DNA of 64,000 nucleotides from Mugil cephalus (lineage: Eukaryota > Chordata > Actinopteri > Mugiliformes > Mugilidae). Where the stretch lies: the NCBI RefSeq assembly GCF_022458985.1, contig NC_061771.1:32007764-32071763 (forward strand), written 5' to 3'. Each line of letters begins with the position of its first letter. Within the stretch, counting starts at the first letter, position 1. Position numbers and translations under genes: made by a program. The notes beneath the pieces were generated by a model. The model had not been told where the DNA came from, ran no database searches, and saw only the letters and a list, made by a program, of their open reading frames with translations. Below, one piece after another: positions 1 through 12,600 of this stretch.

Positions 1-186
1 GGAATCTCATGTTGTACATATTTACATGTTGCTCAACTTCTAAATCACAAGTTGTGTTTTTTATACAACTTTTTTTTTTTTGAGTATCGTGATGTTGCTT
101 TTAGCACAGATTGACCCGATCTTGATTTTTCGACGATCTCACGCTTGAACTTTTACCGTGTTGTTGTTGTTTCTTTTCTTTTTTAG

Positions 187-2544
187 ATGATTGCAGAGAA
201 ACGTCCCTCGTTCTCAAACATTGTCTTGACGTTGGAGGCCATGGAGAGCGAAGAAGAAAGAGAAAAGTCCATCGCACTCGGTAAAACATTTTTTTATAAA
301 TGATCAAACTCACGCTGTGAGTATTAGCATCTGGGAAAAAAAAGTTATGCCCAGTTGATGTGTCGGGAACAAACTACTCGCTCCTTGTGGAGTACGAAAC
401 AGCCTTAAATGTTACATGGCAGTTTTCTGCTTTGACATATTATATCATATCCAGAAAGCATTTAAAAGAGGCGAGTGAACTTGTAGAGTTTTGAGAAGAC
501 GTTTTGCTTCACTGAAGAAGCCACTTGGATGTAACGTCTTCTGAAGGGATGTGCATCCACAACCAACTGGTTCAATTCATGGACGCCAGTAGCCGTCATG
601 CTTATCGATTCTTTTTGTGGCGAATGTTTATTCGATGCACGTCATTCACATCACATCACGACAAGGAAGACGCGATCTGTGAGAGGCTGAAACGGTCCAA
701 AGTGGCTTCACTTCCCCAGAAGGAACTGGAACAGCACAACGGGCAGTTTACGCAGCATCGTCATTTCAAGCAAGGGCAACAACACCGCCAACACGATGAA
801 GCATTTGTCGATTACGTACGGCATTAAACACCCAGAGAGTCCATGTGTTGGACAATCTCTGGCCGACAAGTCTTAGTAGAGCAGAACTAGCGAGGATCCA
901 GTTTCCTATTTGTTTACTTGCACAAGCTCTGATCTCTGGTTTAAAAACACCTACACATTCACAGGAGGAAGTGATAGGGGGATCAATAATCCATAGTCTT
1001 CTTAAAACTCAACTGGTCCACTTGGATAGACCATGGCCTGGATGACTGAACACTTTCACAGATATTTGTCCACGATGGTCTCCTACTACCACCTCGACAA
1101 ATGCCCACGTTGGCCAATTAACCAGCTGCTTTATATCTGACTTCTTCTTCTTCTTCTTGGGATGAAGGACCTGCAGTAATGTTCCTTCTTGCAGCACGGA
1201 TGCAGCAGTCTGGTGGTTTCGGTTTATGGTGGAGCTAAAAGAAATCAGGTTTTGCCAGAAGCCAGATACCTATCCGGTCCTTTTAAATATACCTGGATCG
1301 CTCCCGATACCGATTAGGATCATTTCTATGTTCTTCCTTTCTTTCTTTCTTCCTGTCTCACGTGTCTCTTTCGTCTCTTTCCTTGCTCAGAGCCGGTGGT
1401 GTTGGACGTCAGCCCGTACCGACGCCGTAGTTCCCCCTGTCACCCTGCCGACCGTAGCCAGCTACATCAAAGCTTGGCGAGGAGCCAGTCGGACATGCTG
1501 CCCCCCACGGCCCTGACTCCCCCTCTCCTGGGGACCCCCGCAAGGGTCAACCCCTTCTCCCTGAGACAGGACCTGAACGGGGGCCGGTGCAAACTCCTGG
1601 ACACTCCCAGCAAGTCCGTCATCTCCTTGACCTTCACGCTGCCGGCCCTGCTCGACCCGTGCGCCTCGCCCCACCTCCTCAGGGGGGCGCCGGGGAGCCG
1701 GGCGCTGCCGAGGAGGTGCCAGTCACTCCCTTGCACGCCGGAGTTCAGCCGGACTGTGGCCTCGCCCAGAGACATGGAGCTGAAGGGGGAGGGAAAGGAC
1801 AAGTCCACCGAGGTGGTAGCCATGGAGGGAGTGATGGGTGAGGATGAGGGGGCCGTGGACGTGACGGAGGACAAAGAGTTGTTAAAGAAGAAGAAAGAGG
1901 GTGAGGATTCAGGTTTTCCCATTGAGTTGGAGATGGTGTCTCTGGAGCGGTTGGAGGAGGAGGAGGAGGAGGAGGAGGAGGGTGTATGTCTAACAGAACC
2001 CATGGACTGTACAAAGTCTCCAGAACCAGTCCTGAACTCCCCTCCTGCACGACCTCTGCTCACCTCCAGCTCCTCGCGGACCAACGGGTGGCCGCTGCCC
2101 ATCTCCAGCGAACCGCCCTCGCTGCCACCGCTGCCACGACTGGACAACAACAACGGCTCGGGCCTCGTGATTGGCCAGCAGGTGCAGTGGGGTCGAGGAG
2201 GGGGCTCTAATAACGGTTACAGCGGAGCCCGGGTTCTGTCCGCCGACCGCAACGGCAGCTCCGAGCAGGACGAGGTCATTTCCTGTCCGGGCTGCTGCCT
2301 CGCGGGGCTGAGTTTCCCCTCGATGTGTCTCCGCGGCTCGGCCGGCGTCTCCGCGTCACGCCGAAGGGCGTCGTTGCCACGGCAGCGGCCCTACCGCAAC
2401 CTCAACGGCACCATAAGCGGCGGCGGCGCGTCCTCCCCAGCGGCAGCGGCCAAGACGCTGCTGTGTCGCAGCACAAACGGACTCCTGATGGCGGCGCCGC
2501 CCGTGGGATGTGAACCGGGCCGCTCTCTACCAGAGGCCCAGTGA
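187..2544 (+). CDS. tesk1: Testis-specific kinase 1 (TESK1), C-terminal part; gene is cut by the window edge
   Basis: Two coding exons are seen: 187-280 and 1391-2544, joined in phase (G|AG = Glu) to give 415 C-terminal residues and a TGA stop. The first exon, after a TTTTTTAG acceptor, encodes the last helix of a protein kinase domain (AEKRPSFSNIVLTLE). The second is the proline/serine-rich regulatory tail. TESK-family blocks can be read there: ARSQSDML, RVNPFSLRQDLNGG, LLDTPSKSVISLTF, RRCQSLPCTPEF. The end resembles TESK1 rather than TESK2: a CPGCCLAGLSFPSMC block, then YRNLNG and LLCRS. TESK1 is a dual-specificity kinase that phosphorylates cofilin and acts on actin turnover; the tail carries 14-3-3 and regulatory sites in mammals. 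A (GAG)n run at about 1954-1980 gives a poly-Glu stretch. The catalytic domain and 5' end lie left of position 1. TESK2 is the main alternative. Confidence 0.87.
560..840 (+). mobile_element. hAT transposon remnant with a decayed BED zinc-finger fragment
   Basis: It sits in the last tesk1 intron. Nucleotides 560-620 match the element end at about 15275-15400 (shared words such as CAACTGGTTCAATTCAT and CATGCTTATCGAT). Further in, one frame reads ISSKGNNTANTMKHLSITYG followed by IKHPE. This resembles the C-terminal half of the BED zinc finger of hAT transposases (consensus like SKGGNTSNLxxHLxxxHP). The upstream zinc-binding cysteines are not visible in that frame, so it is a relic without coding function. 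Confidence 0.6.
985..1075 (+). repeat. Dispersed repeat fragment (family also at 6143-6310)
   Basis: The segment containing GGATGACTGAACACTTTCACAG is the reverse of the block at 6145-6175 (CTGTGAAGGTTCTCAGTCGTCC). Related pieces carrying the GAGAAGACnTTTnATCCGAG word occur near 480-540, 2755-2835, 3660-3700, 6225-6300 and 6440-6495. It is a fish interspersed repeat that I cannot assign to a class. Confidence 0.5.
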
Positions 2545-3290
2545 TAAACCTCCAAGAGAACAAAAGTAGGAATGAAACTGAAAACCGGATACCGACGGCT
2601 CAACCAGACTCCAGGGATGTAACGATACACTCAACTCACGATTCACGATATTGGGTTAACGATTTTTTAACAGAATGAGCTTAGAGACAAATTATTACTG
2701 AAAAAGATTCCTTTAATTATTTCTGAGACAAGGTTTTTAAAAAAGGGCAACTGGGCTCGTAGAGTTTCTCGAAGACGCTTCATCCGAGCAGCTTCTTCGG
2801 TTCTAAGAGACTGGAGGGAAGTTAAGGCTTAAATATGAAACTCCGGGTAATGGTGCGTTCCATTCGTACTCAGAAGCCAGAATTTCCGAGTTCGGAGTTG
2901 GAACTGGAAGTTGGGTTTTCTCCTCAGAAAGTCGTAGAATCCTCACTAAACCCGAGTAGAGTTTCCAAGATGGCCGCCCCGTGTGCAAACAGTGATTAGA
3001 AGCTCCTGTAATATTCCGTTTATTAGCTTTTCTGATTTGTTTTTGTTGCACTAAATCAGTCGTACAGACAGTATTTTACCACATACATGCGTTGAAATGA
3101 TGTTACAGTGTAATTTAAGTTTTTTATGTGTTAGATGGGAAGTACAAGCCCACGTCACGGTAACAACGGCTAAAAAGAACAACCTGGTAAAACCAAAACA
3201 GAGACAAACACCATCGTTGGATCAAATTATCTGTTCATTTACAATTTGTGTAACTTAAACAGCTTATATTTAGTTTCACATTAGAGTATT

Positions 3291-3296
3291 AATAAA
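3291..3296 (+). terminator. Possible tesk1 polyadenylation signal (AATAAA)
   Basis: AATAAA followed by an A run lies about 750 nt downstream of the tesk1 stop. It is the first clear canonical hexamer I noticed in sense. A more distal site is equally possible. Confidence 0.3.
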
Positions 3297-4535
3297 AAAA
3301 AAACTTTAATTTCACTCTGAATGAAATGTAAATATTGAATATACCACGTTATATTCAGATCAGTTTCTGTAGAGCTCCAGTCTCAAGGTGAGAAAGGGGT
3401 TGAAACTTCTTGTGGAAGAAGTTAAGACTGGATTGTAGATGGACGGCAGATTAAATCTCTGTCCAGGTCCTCTGTCTAAGTGAAGGTTTGAAACCATCTG
3501 TCCTCTCTAAGACTTTGACGTTGCCGTCTTCAAAGGAGTGTCCTTTGTCCTTCAGGTGGAGATGGACCTCTGGTTCTTACAGAAACAAATCCAGCAAGTT
3601 TCTGATGTTTTTTTACCCACAGAGTTTCCTATTTAAATCTCAGCTTCCCACCAGCAGGCCACCTTAGAACTGAAGAAGCTACTCGGATGAAACTGTTTCC
3701 TTTTTTGAACCATGACCTGGATTAATAAGAACCTTCATGGACGTATTTCTCAGATGTGACTCCAAAACACAAACTATGCAATGAATGCATATTAAAAAAC
3801 CTGTATATTTAGATGTTCAGACTAAAGAGAATCACTTTTTCTATGTAGTTAACGTATGACGTCGACCAAGTGAATTCAAAACATACGAGGACGGCGCCCT
3901 CTACTGTTTAAAAGGGGAACAGAGATTCATGTTTCTATCTCAGCTGATTTGAATCGTCACACACTTGTCTCTTGGTGCATCGTTACGTCCCTACCAGACA
4001 CATGGGCGCTGATCCAGAACCAGACCTCCACCCGTCACCTCCTACGCCTCCTGGAACCACGGCTGATGTTCTGGTTCATTAAAAACCTGGGACCAAGTGA
4101 AGTCCTGGTTCAGGTGTCAGGTGTAAATGATGTCCAAAACTCCCAAGAGCAAAAAAACAGCTGGGGTTTGTCTTTAGCGTCCTCCTTGTTTTTGTCTTGG
4201 GGGATGAAACGTCACTTTTGTACTTTGTGTTGCCTTCCTTTATTGGGGAGGTTTGGGAGGAACGGTGTCACCGGATCAGACTAGTTCTAGAGACATGAAT
4301 GGGACTCACCTTTCTACATAACAGATTGTAATGCTCAGCGCTAACTGCAGGGGTGGGAGGGTATTTATAAAAAAAGATGATTTACTTCTTACATTTTTAT
4401 AGTGTGACCCAATGCTTTGGGCGGCTTTCAGTGTAAATACGTTATTTTTTTGCACTTCAGTTTGGATCACTGTGCAGGAAGACACCAGACGTTTACTAGA
4501 TGGTGCTTTATGAAAAATCTGTGCTACTGGTGATT

Positions 4536-4538
<3 letters not shown>

Positions 4539-4578
<40 letters not shown>
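4539..4578. repeat. (GT)n microsatellite
   Basis: About 20 uninterrupted GT units. A second (GT)n run lies at 4960-4994. The two face each other across an inverted copy of an ATAAAAATGACTCAAA-type repeat (4600-4640 versus 4885-4945). Confidence 0.95.
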
Positions 4579-4582
<4 letters not shown>

Positions 4583-4958
4583 GTTTTTTCCTTTGAAATT
4601 TTCTACATTTTTACATAAAAATGACTCAAACCATCAACAGGATTTTAACACAAGTCTTTCAAAATCTGATCACACACAAGAAACACAATTATTATACGTG
4701 TGTTTATTCAGTAAAATGAGCCAATATTACATATTATCAGTGAGGATTTCAAGTTAATTTCCAGGTGAAATCATGGTTCAGTTCCTGGTTTAGTTTCTAT
4801 AAACACAAGTGTGATATATAGATAAATATATATAGACACAAGTGTAATTTTTCAGTTTTATGCCTTTGATCGGGTTCTTTTGGAGGTTTTGAGTCATTTT
4901 TATGCAGAAATGTGTAGAAAATTCTGAATGACGCAAAAACTTTTAAGCAGCGCTGTGC

Positions 4959-4959
<1 letters not shown>

Positions 4960-4994
<35 letters not shown>
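4960..4994. repeat. (GT)n microsatellite
   Basis: About 17 GT units adjoining the inverted repeat arm at 4885-4945. Confidence 0.95.
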
Positions 4995-4996
<2 letters not shown>

Positions 4997-5683
4997 ACAT
5001 TTTAATTACACTGCAACTTAAAGGAGAAGCAGGTATTAATATTTATTGTACAGATCATTTCACAGATTGTGTGTATTTGTTAGAGTGATGGACACTCATG
5101 GGTTCCCTGCTACCCTGTGATCCATGAGGTCAAACCACAGTTTAATCTTTATTCCCATGCTCTGTTTTGCTCTGCAACTCTTGAAGCCTGCGTGGCGTCA
5201 CCTGGTAATAAACAAATACGACAAAACCTTTGGTGCTGCTTTTGTTGTGATGGAGTGACTGAGGGGGGAGAAAAGTTAAAACAGAAGCCAGAAAGGAATC
5301 AGGTAACAGCTGAATCTAAATATTTCTTTCTTCTTTGTTAGTTAGTTTTCACCACATTGACATCGAAAAACCTGAAACAGAAATATCATACTTGTGTATT
5401 TGTTTATGCAGAACAATGAGCCTATTTTACGTATCTGTGAGGTACAAGTTGTTAAGTTAGAGGTGATTTTAGACGAATGGTACCTCCACAGGAGTTCATC
5501 AACCAACAAAGATCAGAAACTGGGTCACGTCACAAAACATTTTAACGGCACTATATGCACAGCTCCACGTGCACTTTCTGATCATTCTTAACCACTGAGA
5601 TGTAGAAAAAAAAAGATAAAAGAAGAAGAAGGGAACACCTCCTGATTTCCTTGGGACCCATGAAGAGCTTCTTTAGAGGCGTC

Positions 5684-5890
5684 TGCACTGCAAAAAGGGA
5701 CTTTTCAAGAAAGCAAAAAATCTTTGTATCAAAGAATCTTATATTTTGTTCAGAGACAAGTACTTTGTGCTCATTTAAATAACTTTGTGCTTATTTTAAA
5801 AAATTTTGTCAAGCAAAAACAGTCTTAACCCATTGGCAGATGGATATAAGAATATTTTGCTCTTTTCTAGTAATGCTGCTTTTGCAGCGT
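5684..5890. mobile_element. Short MITE-like element with CACTGCAAAAAG-type inverted ends
   Basis: The left end is CACTGCAAAAAG and the right end GCTTTTGCAGCG, near inverted complements. The AT-rich interior contains alternating TTTGTGCTTATTT/AAGAATATTTTGC words, as in common non-autonomous fish elements. I could not find a clean target duplication. Confidence 0.45.
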
Positions 5891-6621
5891 ATCTGAGGCC
5901 ACGTAGGAGAAGATACGTTACTCATTATTCATATTTATTCTAACAATACATCGACATTAAAACAGCTCAGTCTTCTGCTTAAATCCACGTTCAGAACTAA
6001 AACTGGTCCAGATGTGAAAGTAAAGAACTGAGCAATACAAATCCCGACCTGCTAGCCTGGAACTGGTTTTAGTCTTTATCCGTCGTCTCACTCCGATATC
6101 GTCCTGTTATCGTCCTTCTGTTTCTAATTACTCTAGAACCAAGTGTCTGTGAAGGTTCTCAGTCGTCCAGGTCGTGGTTTATATCCGTTTAAAGACGTTT
6201 CAACAAAGACAACTAGTAGAGTTGTAGAGGTTTTGAGAAGACTTTTCATCCGAGTAGCTTCCTTCGTTCTAAGGGACTGGAGAGAGGTTGAGTTTGAGAT
6301 TTTGGGACCTTCAATTAGTGAAGGACAATGAGATGGACCTTGAGGAAACCATAGGAACCACCACCTTCATTTCAACCTGAGATGCAGGAAACATCAGATT
6401 ATTATTATATTTATAGTTGCACCAGTTTAAACCTCCACTTCCCTCCAGGTACTCAGATGAAACGTCTTCTCAAAAAAACTCCAAAAAAGTCCAGTTGTAG
6501 TTATTTTCAAAACGTTATTTTAAAATTTTAGAACCAAATACTGAAACAGAAGATTTGCCTAAATCCAGTCCGAGAGTATCACGGGTGGCTGAAGAGGACG
6601 GGAACAGGTTTGTGCCTTGTT

Positions 6622-9600
6622 TCACTCCGTGGCTGCGACGGGACAGATGACCAGCGGCGCCTCGTTCCTTCCCGATCTATTCGTGCACGGGCTGAAGAAC
6701 GGATGAATGGTGTCCGAAAAATTATCCGTGAAAGTGTAGATGAGCACTCGGGCCTCCACGTTGTAGAAGGACAACAGCCCCTTGTCGCAGTCCACGTAGA
6801 TACCGACGCGGGAGGGCCTGGGGTCGACCGTCAGGCCGGTCGAGGGTTCTGTCCGGAAGGCGTAGGAGGTCCGATCCCGCAGGCTGAGGAACCAGTAGCC
6901 GTGGGCGGGGCTCACCGTGATTTTGCCCTTCCGGTTGACGGACCGGCTGACCACCCCCAGGTCCCAGTCGGTCTTTCCTCCCACCTCCACCTGGAACAGG
7001 CCCGGGTACAATGAGTGCTCCGTCCACTTTTGATGCCTTAAAAGACTTTTACACTGAGTTTCCTGACATGTAGGCCACAGCTCCTGTTTACTTCCTCACC
7101 GTCTAATTTTAAAGCTCTTCTTAAAACACTCCTCTTTTCTTTGGCTTTTGAGGTCGTTTTATGTGCATGGATATTTTATCTGGGATGGGCTGTAAAACCC
7201 TTTTTAACTGGAAGAAACCTTGAACTCTTCATTAACTGTATATATTTACTGTTCAAGTCTCTTGTATATATCTGCTGCTGACCTTTATTTTTACTTCTTT
7301 TTGATTATGAAAGTCTAATTTATGTTGTACAGCAAAGATGAGCAAAGAGTCTAATTTGTTGTATGTGCAAACATACTTGGCAATAAAGCTGATTCTGATT
7401 CCGATTCTACAAAACACGCATGAAGAATTATTTTCCCCAATAAGATCTTTAGTCTGTCCACTTTCAAAATACTACGGTCATCAAATAATTTTTAACCTGT
7501 TATATTTCATTGGTTTTAATATTATTTCTCCATCAGTTCTTACCTGTCCAGGTGGAAATAAGCAGATGTTTCTATAACGTGGCTCAAGTCGTTTCATCTT
7601 TTCTTAAGAGATTAATGTTTTTTTGTGTGTGTTGTCCCTGTTTAAAATAAATAAATGGAGTTCTGGCTTGTCTGTACTCGGCTGCTTCTCCACCCACCTC
7701 CCAGTAGTGGCGTCCTGAGCTGAAGCCCTCGCGGGCCAACACACACACCACCCGGTCAAAGCGCTCGGGGTTGTCCGGTACCACGTGATGACGTTCTCCA
7801 CACTGCACCTGCTTCCCGTCCACTGAGATGATGAGGCGTGGGTGGGCGGTGTTGGGGTCCAAAGTGATGTCGGCTGATGCGTTGAGAGAAAGTGAAGGTG
7901 AGTTCCTCAACTAAGAGGCTGAGAAAGTGACAAAAATGTTTTAACTCTTACCTGCGTATTCCTGAACCCTCCTTACCTCTGCGGGTGAGAATTAATGAGT
8001 TTTAACAGGAAAAAAAATGGATTTCATTTGATATCATTAGCAAATAAAGATCTTACTTGGGTTGGGTCTGGCTACGGTTTGGTCAGAGAACTGGTTTGGT
8101 GAAGATCGGTGGTCTAAAAAACAAAGGAAAGTAACTTCTTGTTTTTGTCTCATCCTGTATGTTATATGTCACCATTAGTAACCATTAGTAACGTGTGGAA
8201 CGATACTGAAATATCGATACTTCCGATTCCAGGTCTTTAAACTCTAAAATCGATTCTCAAATCAAAATATCGATACTTCCGATACTTCATTGGAGGTAAT
8301 GTAGGAGACACAGTGGAAAGTAACTAGACTACTGAATTGCGACAACACAACAAACCTTGTGAAACACCTGATGGGAGACTATGCCTCCTCGTGCTTGGAC
8401 ATGGCTTGTGGCGTCCCCCAGGGGTCAATATTGGGTCCGAAACTGTTTATGAGATTTGGGGGAATACTTATAAATGTAAACTACAACCACTTTCAATACT
8501 ACTACTACTACAAAAAAAACAATAACAATAATCCAGAGAACACACAAACAATTCATTCATAAAGTCAAAAATATTGAAATTCACTGATCTGGTTCATTTT
8601 CAAACAATAAAGCAATAAATAACCTACTCCAAGGAAACATTCAGAAACTTTTACTGTATGAAACTACATTTTCACATATGTTGTATGATTGTGTCTCTGG
8701 TTTCTCTGTTGTTGTATTAACTCGGCTATATAGTAAATGAGGCTACTACCTCAATATTATATATAATTTATTCTGTTATAAAATAAAAGTTCTTTTCAAT
8801 ACAGACGCAACTACAAACTCAGAGGTATTAAGATAAGATGCATTTCTGTAACTGGAGTAAAATCTTGGACTGATGCATCTCTATAAATTTAAATTTCTTT
8901 AAAGGTTAGTGTAGGTTAGTTATGTTAAAACATGCTCTACTGTCTGTATTTATTGCACTGTGGCTGAGTAAAATACTGATACTACTGGAATTATTGCTCC
9001 AGGGCTTCAACATTTTAAAGACTTACAGTCGTCTGGCAGTTTTCTCATCTCCTCCTGAAAACGTTCCACCATCTGATCCACAGCCCTGAAGATGCCCCCC
9101 GAGGTCAGGTGAGACGACACCGAGACACTCGACCAGTCCTTGGTCTCTGGAAGCGTGGACAAGGCCGGGTACGTCTGCAGGAAGAGAACATGACAAAGAG
9201 ATGGAGATGAACCTGACTGGGACGAATAGAAAACATCACAACCAGAATCTACCTCTGGAGACACCTTGACCTTTGCCAGGTTTTGTATCCTCCTCTGTGT
9301 TTTTACTGTTTTATCATCAGTTATCATCAGATCTGATTTAGAGGAGGAACCACTTCATTCTTCAGACTCTGGTTTGTTTTAACCTAGATGTCCAACCGAC
9401 GTCCTCTCGCCTACAAACTCTTTGTGTAGAAAAGTTAGCGTGAAGTCTCTCTGTTGGGAACTGACTGCAATGATCTGTTGGACCAATCAGATCATTTGGG
9501 CGGGGCTTTATGTGGTGACGGTCATCTGAGCCAGAAGAGTTGAATTAGTTTGCAGTAGGGCTGGGCGATACTGGGGATTATGGTATCGACCCGATACCAA

Positions 9601-12600
9601 GTAAATAGAGGGCTAGTATCGCCGATACTTCTCTTGAAATGTCATTAGTGCAAAATAATAAAAGGGAACAATGTAACAAAAATGGAAATATAACAATGTG
9701 TACAACACAACAACAATGGAAAATAAAGCCAGTAACAAACTCAGTTGAAAACTGTTGAAACCGACGATACCAGCCTTGGTATCGACACTACCGATATTTA
9801 AATCCACACGCCCAGCCCTCGTTTGCAGCTTAATGTCTGTGACTGGTTGGAGGATGACGCAGTTGTGCGCAGAGCTCGTACATATTTCAAAGCTGCGTGA
9901 GAACTAATGGAAACTAAAGATCAAGGAGACAAAACAAGCTCTTCTGATCATAGTCAAATTATTCTGGGATGGAGGCGGTCGTCAGTTTTTAAATAGTCAA
10001 TGACTCAACCAGTTTAACCCATCTAGGTTCAAACAAACTCTTATTGGCATTTAAAAGAAAGTGTTAAATACGAAAATTTTCACTGACAAACAAGTTGAAT
10101 TTAACATGGATTCAATGAGACTGAACTATTGCTGCAGGTTTATTACTTTGTTCTCGTCCCCTGCTCCGTTCATTCATACCTCCAGAAAGAAAATGTAGTC
10201 TTCAGACCGAGCCAGCTGGCTCAGCGTTGCGCTCATCTTATCCAGGTTGGTTATCTCGTCCTCCAGCTCCTTCATCACGCCCTGAGCCGTGTGCTCCGCC
10301 TCCCGAAGTTTCACCTCAATCTCCTGGGACCAAAGACACATTTCAGACCTGGCGTTAAAGAAAACGTGGCTCCACAGCCACAACCTGAGATCTGATCTCT
10401 GATCTCAGCGCCACCATGTGGTGAGTAGAATGTGTGTTCTATATTGAACTAGTACTACTAGTAGCACTATAAATATACATTATTAGTATAATTTTGCATT
10501 AAATTTTAAGCTATTCCAATTTTTTTCAACATTAAGATAGTAAAAGTACACATACTTGTTTAAAAAAATAGAATACTCTGGTAAAAAATAAAAGTACTGA
10601 TTCGACTGCTTTACTCGAGTAAAAGTAATAAAGTACGGGCTCTTGAGTAAAAAGTGATTGATTTATTTTAGCATTAATGAAAAACAACATCAGCTAAAAA
10701 TTCGGTTAAAATCGATTCTCAGATCAAAATATCGATACTTTGGATACTTCAGTCACTGGAGGTAATGTAGGAGACACAGTGTGAAAGGAACTAAACTATT
10801 ACTAAACAGGTTCACAGTTAAGATCAAATGAGGCCACTTCCTCAATATACTTCAGAGTTTAAAGTAACTAAATAAATTACTCTGACGTCTTAGTATGTAT
10901 TTACACGAATGATCGATATCGGATCGGTATCGCCGATAGCAGCCTGAATTTTTTCAGTATTGGATCAGAAAGAATATCGAGCATCTCTATTAGTTACCTC
11001 CAAGACTTGGGCTTGACAGCGCTCTATGCTGGAGATCAGCTTGGAAAAGGCACAGACGACTCCGTCAGTTTCTCTCTCGGCTGCAGCCTGATTCAAAGGA
11101 GAACAACAGTCAGTTTAAAGGGTTTCAAGGAGCTCGTGGGTTGTTTGGGGAAAATAAGTGGAAGTAGAAAACAAATGGAGTTGATAATAATTTAGAACTA
11201 TTATCTACTGTTATTTAAAGCCAGTATTATTGGTGAAGCTGGTGATACTCGATATAGTTCCTAAGTATCATGAACATATATTCAGAGATGACTAATAAGT
11301 ATTTATCATATTTTTGGTGCGTGATGGTTTATGCATCACACAAACCAAGATCTGTTACACACAGCGCAGGTTTTATTAAATGATGGATCGTTTAAGATGT
11401 GAATATGTCTGCAGAGGTGTAAACGTTGTCTCACTCCACACACATCCAGAGCTCTGATATATTCAGTTCTGCAGGATTCACATGGTTTATAATACGTGCA
11501 CATAGTGACACTAATAACCCTTCATAAATTAACCGTGACTGTCTCAAAACACCACATGTATCCAGGAAGCTGCAGCAGGATTTAGGGTTTAGCTGTTTAT
11601 TTGTATGTGTTACTTCTTTGCACATTTTTACACATTAATACATCAACACATAGCGGAGTTTAAAGTAACCTGCTGTTAACTGGATTCATCTTCAGCATAA
11701 ACCGTAGATTCTGACCTTTATCTCCCGTATGGAGTTGCGTATCTCCTCCATTTTTCTCTGCCTCTCACTGATGAGATCCTTCAGCTCCACCTCTGTGATA
11801 CCCAACTGGGACTAGACAAGACAAAAAAAACACACAAACACTTAGATGTGTACGACCAGATGGGCAGTAAAGGTCTAAAAGTCATGTTTCTTAAATCTTC
11901 TTGTGGGAAATATCATGTTATCATGTTACTCCGCCAAACTTTGAATTTCTTCTTATGAAGATTCATTGAATCCAAAAAAACCTATGACCCTTTGGACCCT
12001 ATTTCATCTGATTCTACATCAACTATCCACCACACGGTGACTTGTCTGACAGAATCCTCAATATCAGGGGTCTTCAATGCTTTTCAGGCCAATTACCCCC
12101 AAACTGATGGAGAGTAGGGACTTAGACTGACTTAGACTGTGAGACAGCTCCTGTATCACTGACTAAGTGAAGTGTTGACTGAAAGATAATGTCTTATAAA
12201 TAAAATATGTTGGATTCACAATGTGTATTTCTCAACATCATACAGTACATGGTCCTTTGTCTCCATCTAGTGGACGAACACGGTACAGATAACAAATACA
12301 ATATAACCCAGTTGTACTTTGGTAAAGATGCTACGGTGACTTGTTTCTCTGGAGAGTTTCATCCATGTGCTACAGTCTTATAGAAGAACTATCAGTATTC
12401 TTATGGATTCTATAACGAGAACAATGGTAGAAAAGTAAAGGTTGAATTGTGTGTACGTTGTCTCCTGTAGTGAATCCGTAGTATTTTGCTGAGTCCAGAT
12501 TCTAGGAACAGTTTGGGTTCTTTGGTTTGATCCAAATGTCCAAACAGACAGTGAGTCTGGTTCTATTTGTCCTAGAACCATTGGAGAACATGTGAGCTTT

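Larger units (their letters stand above)
2545..6621. other. tesk1 3' UTR and convergent intergenic DNA with repeats
   Basis: No coding exon was recognised. It holds the tesk1 3' UTR, dispersed repeat pieces (2755-2900, 3660-3710, 6143-6310, 6430-6500), two GT microsatellites, a repeat cluster at 4590-5470 and a small MITE-like element at 5684-5890. Short open frames here lack splice context, family resemblance or protein-like composition. Confidence 0.6.

Noticed and set aside
1467..2153. 228-codon frame antisense to the tesk1 tail
   Set aside because: It lies opposite a well-supported coding exon; its Ser/Pro runs are the complement of GAG and proline codons. No splice or family support.
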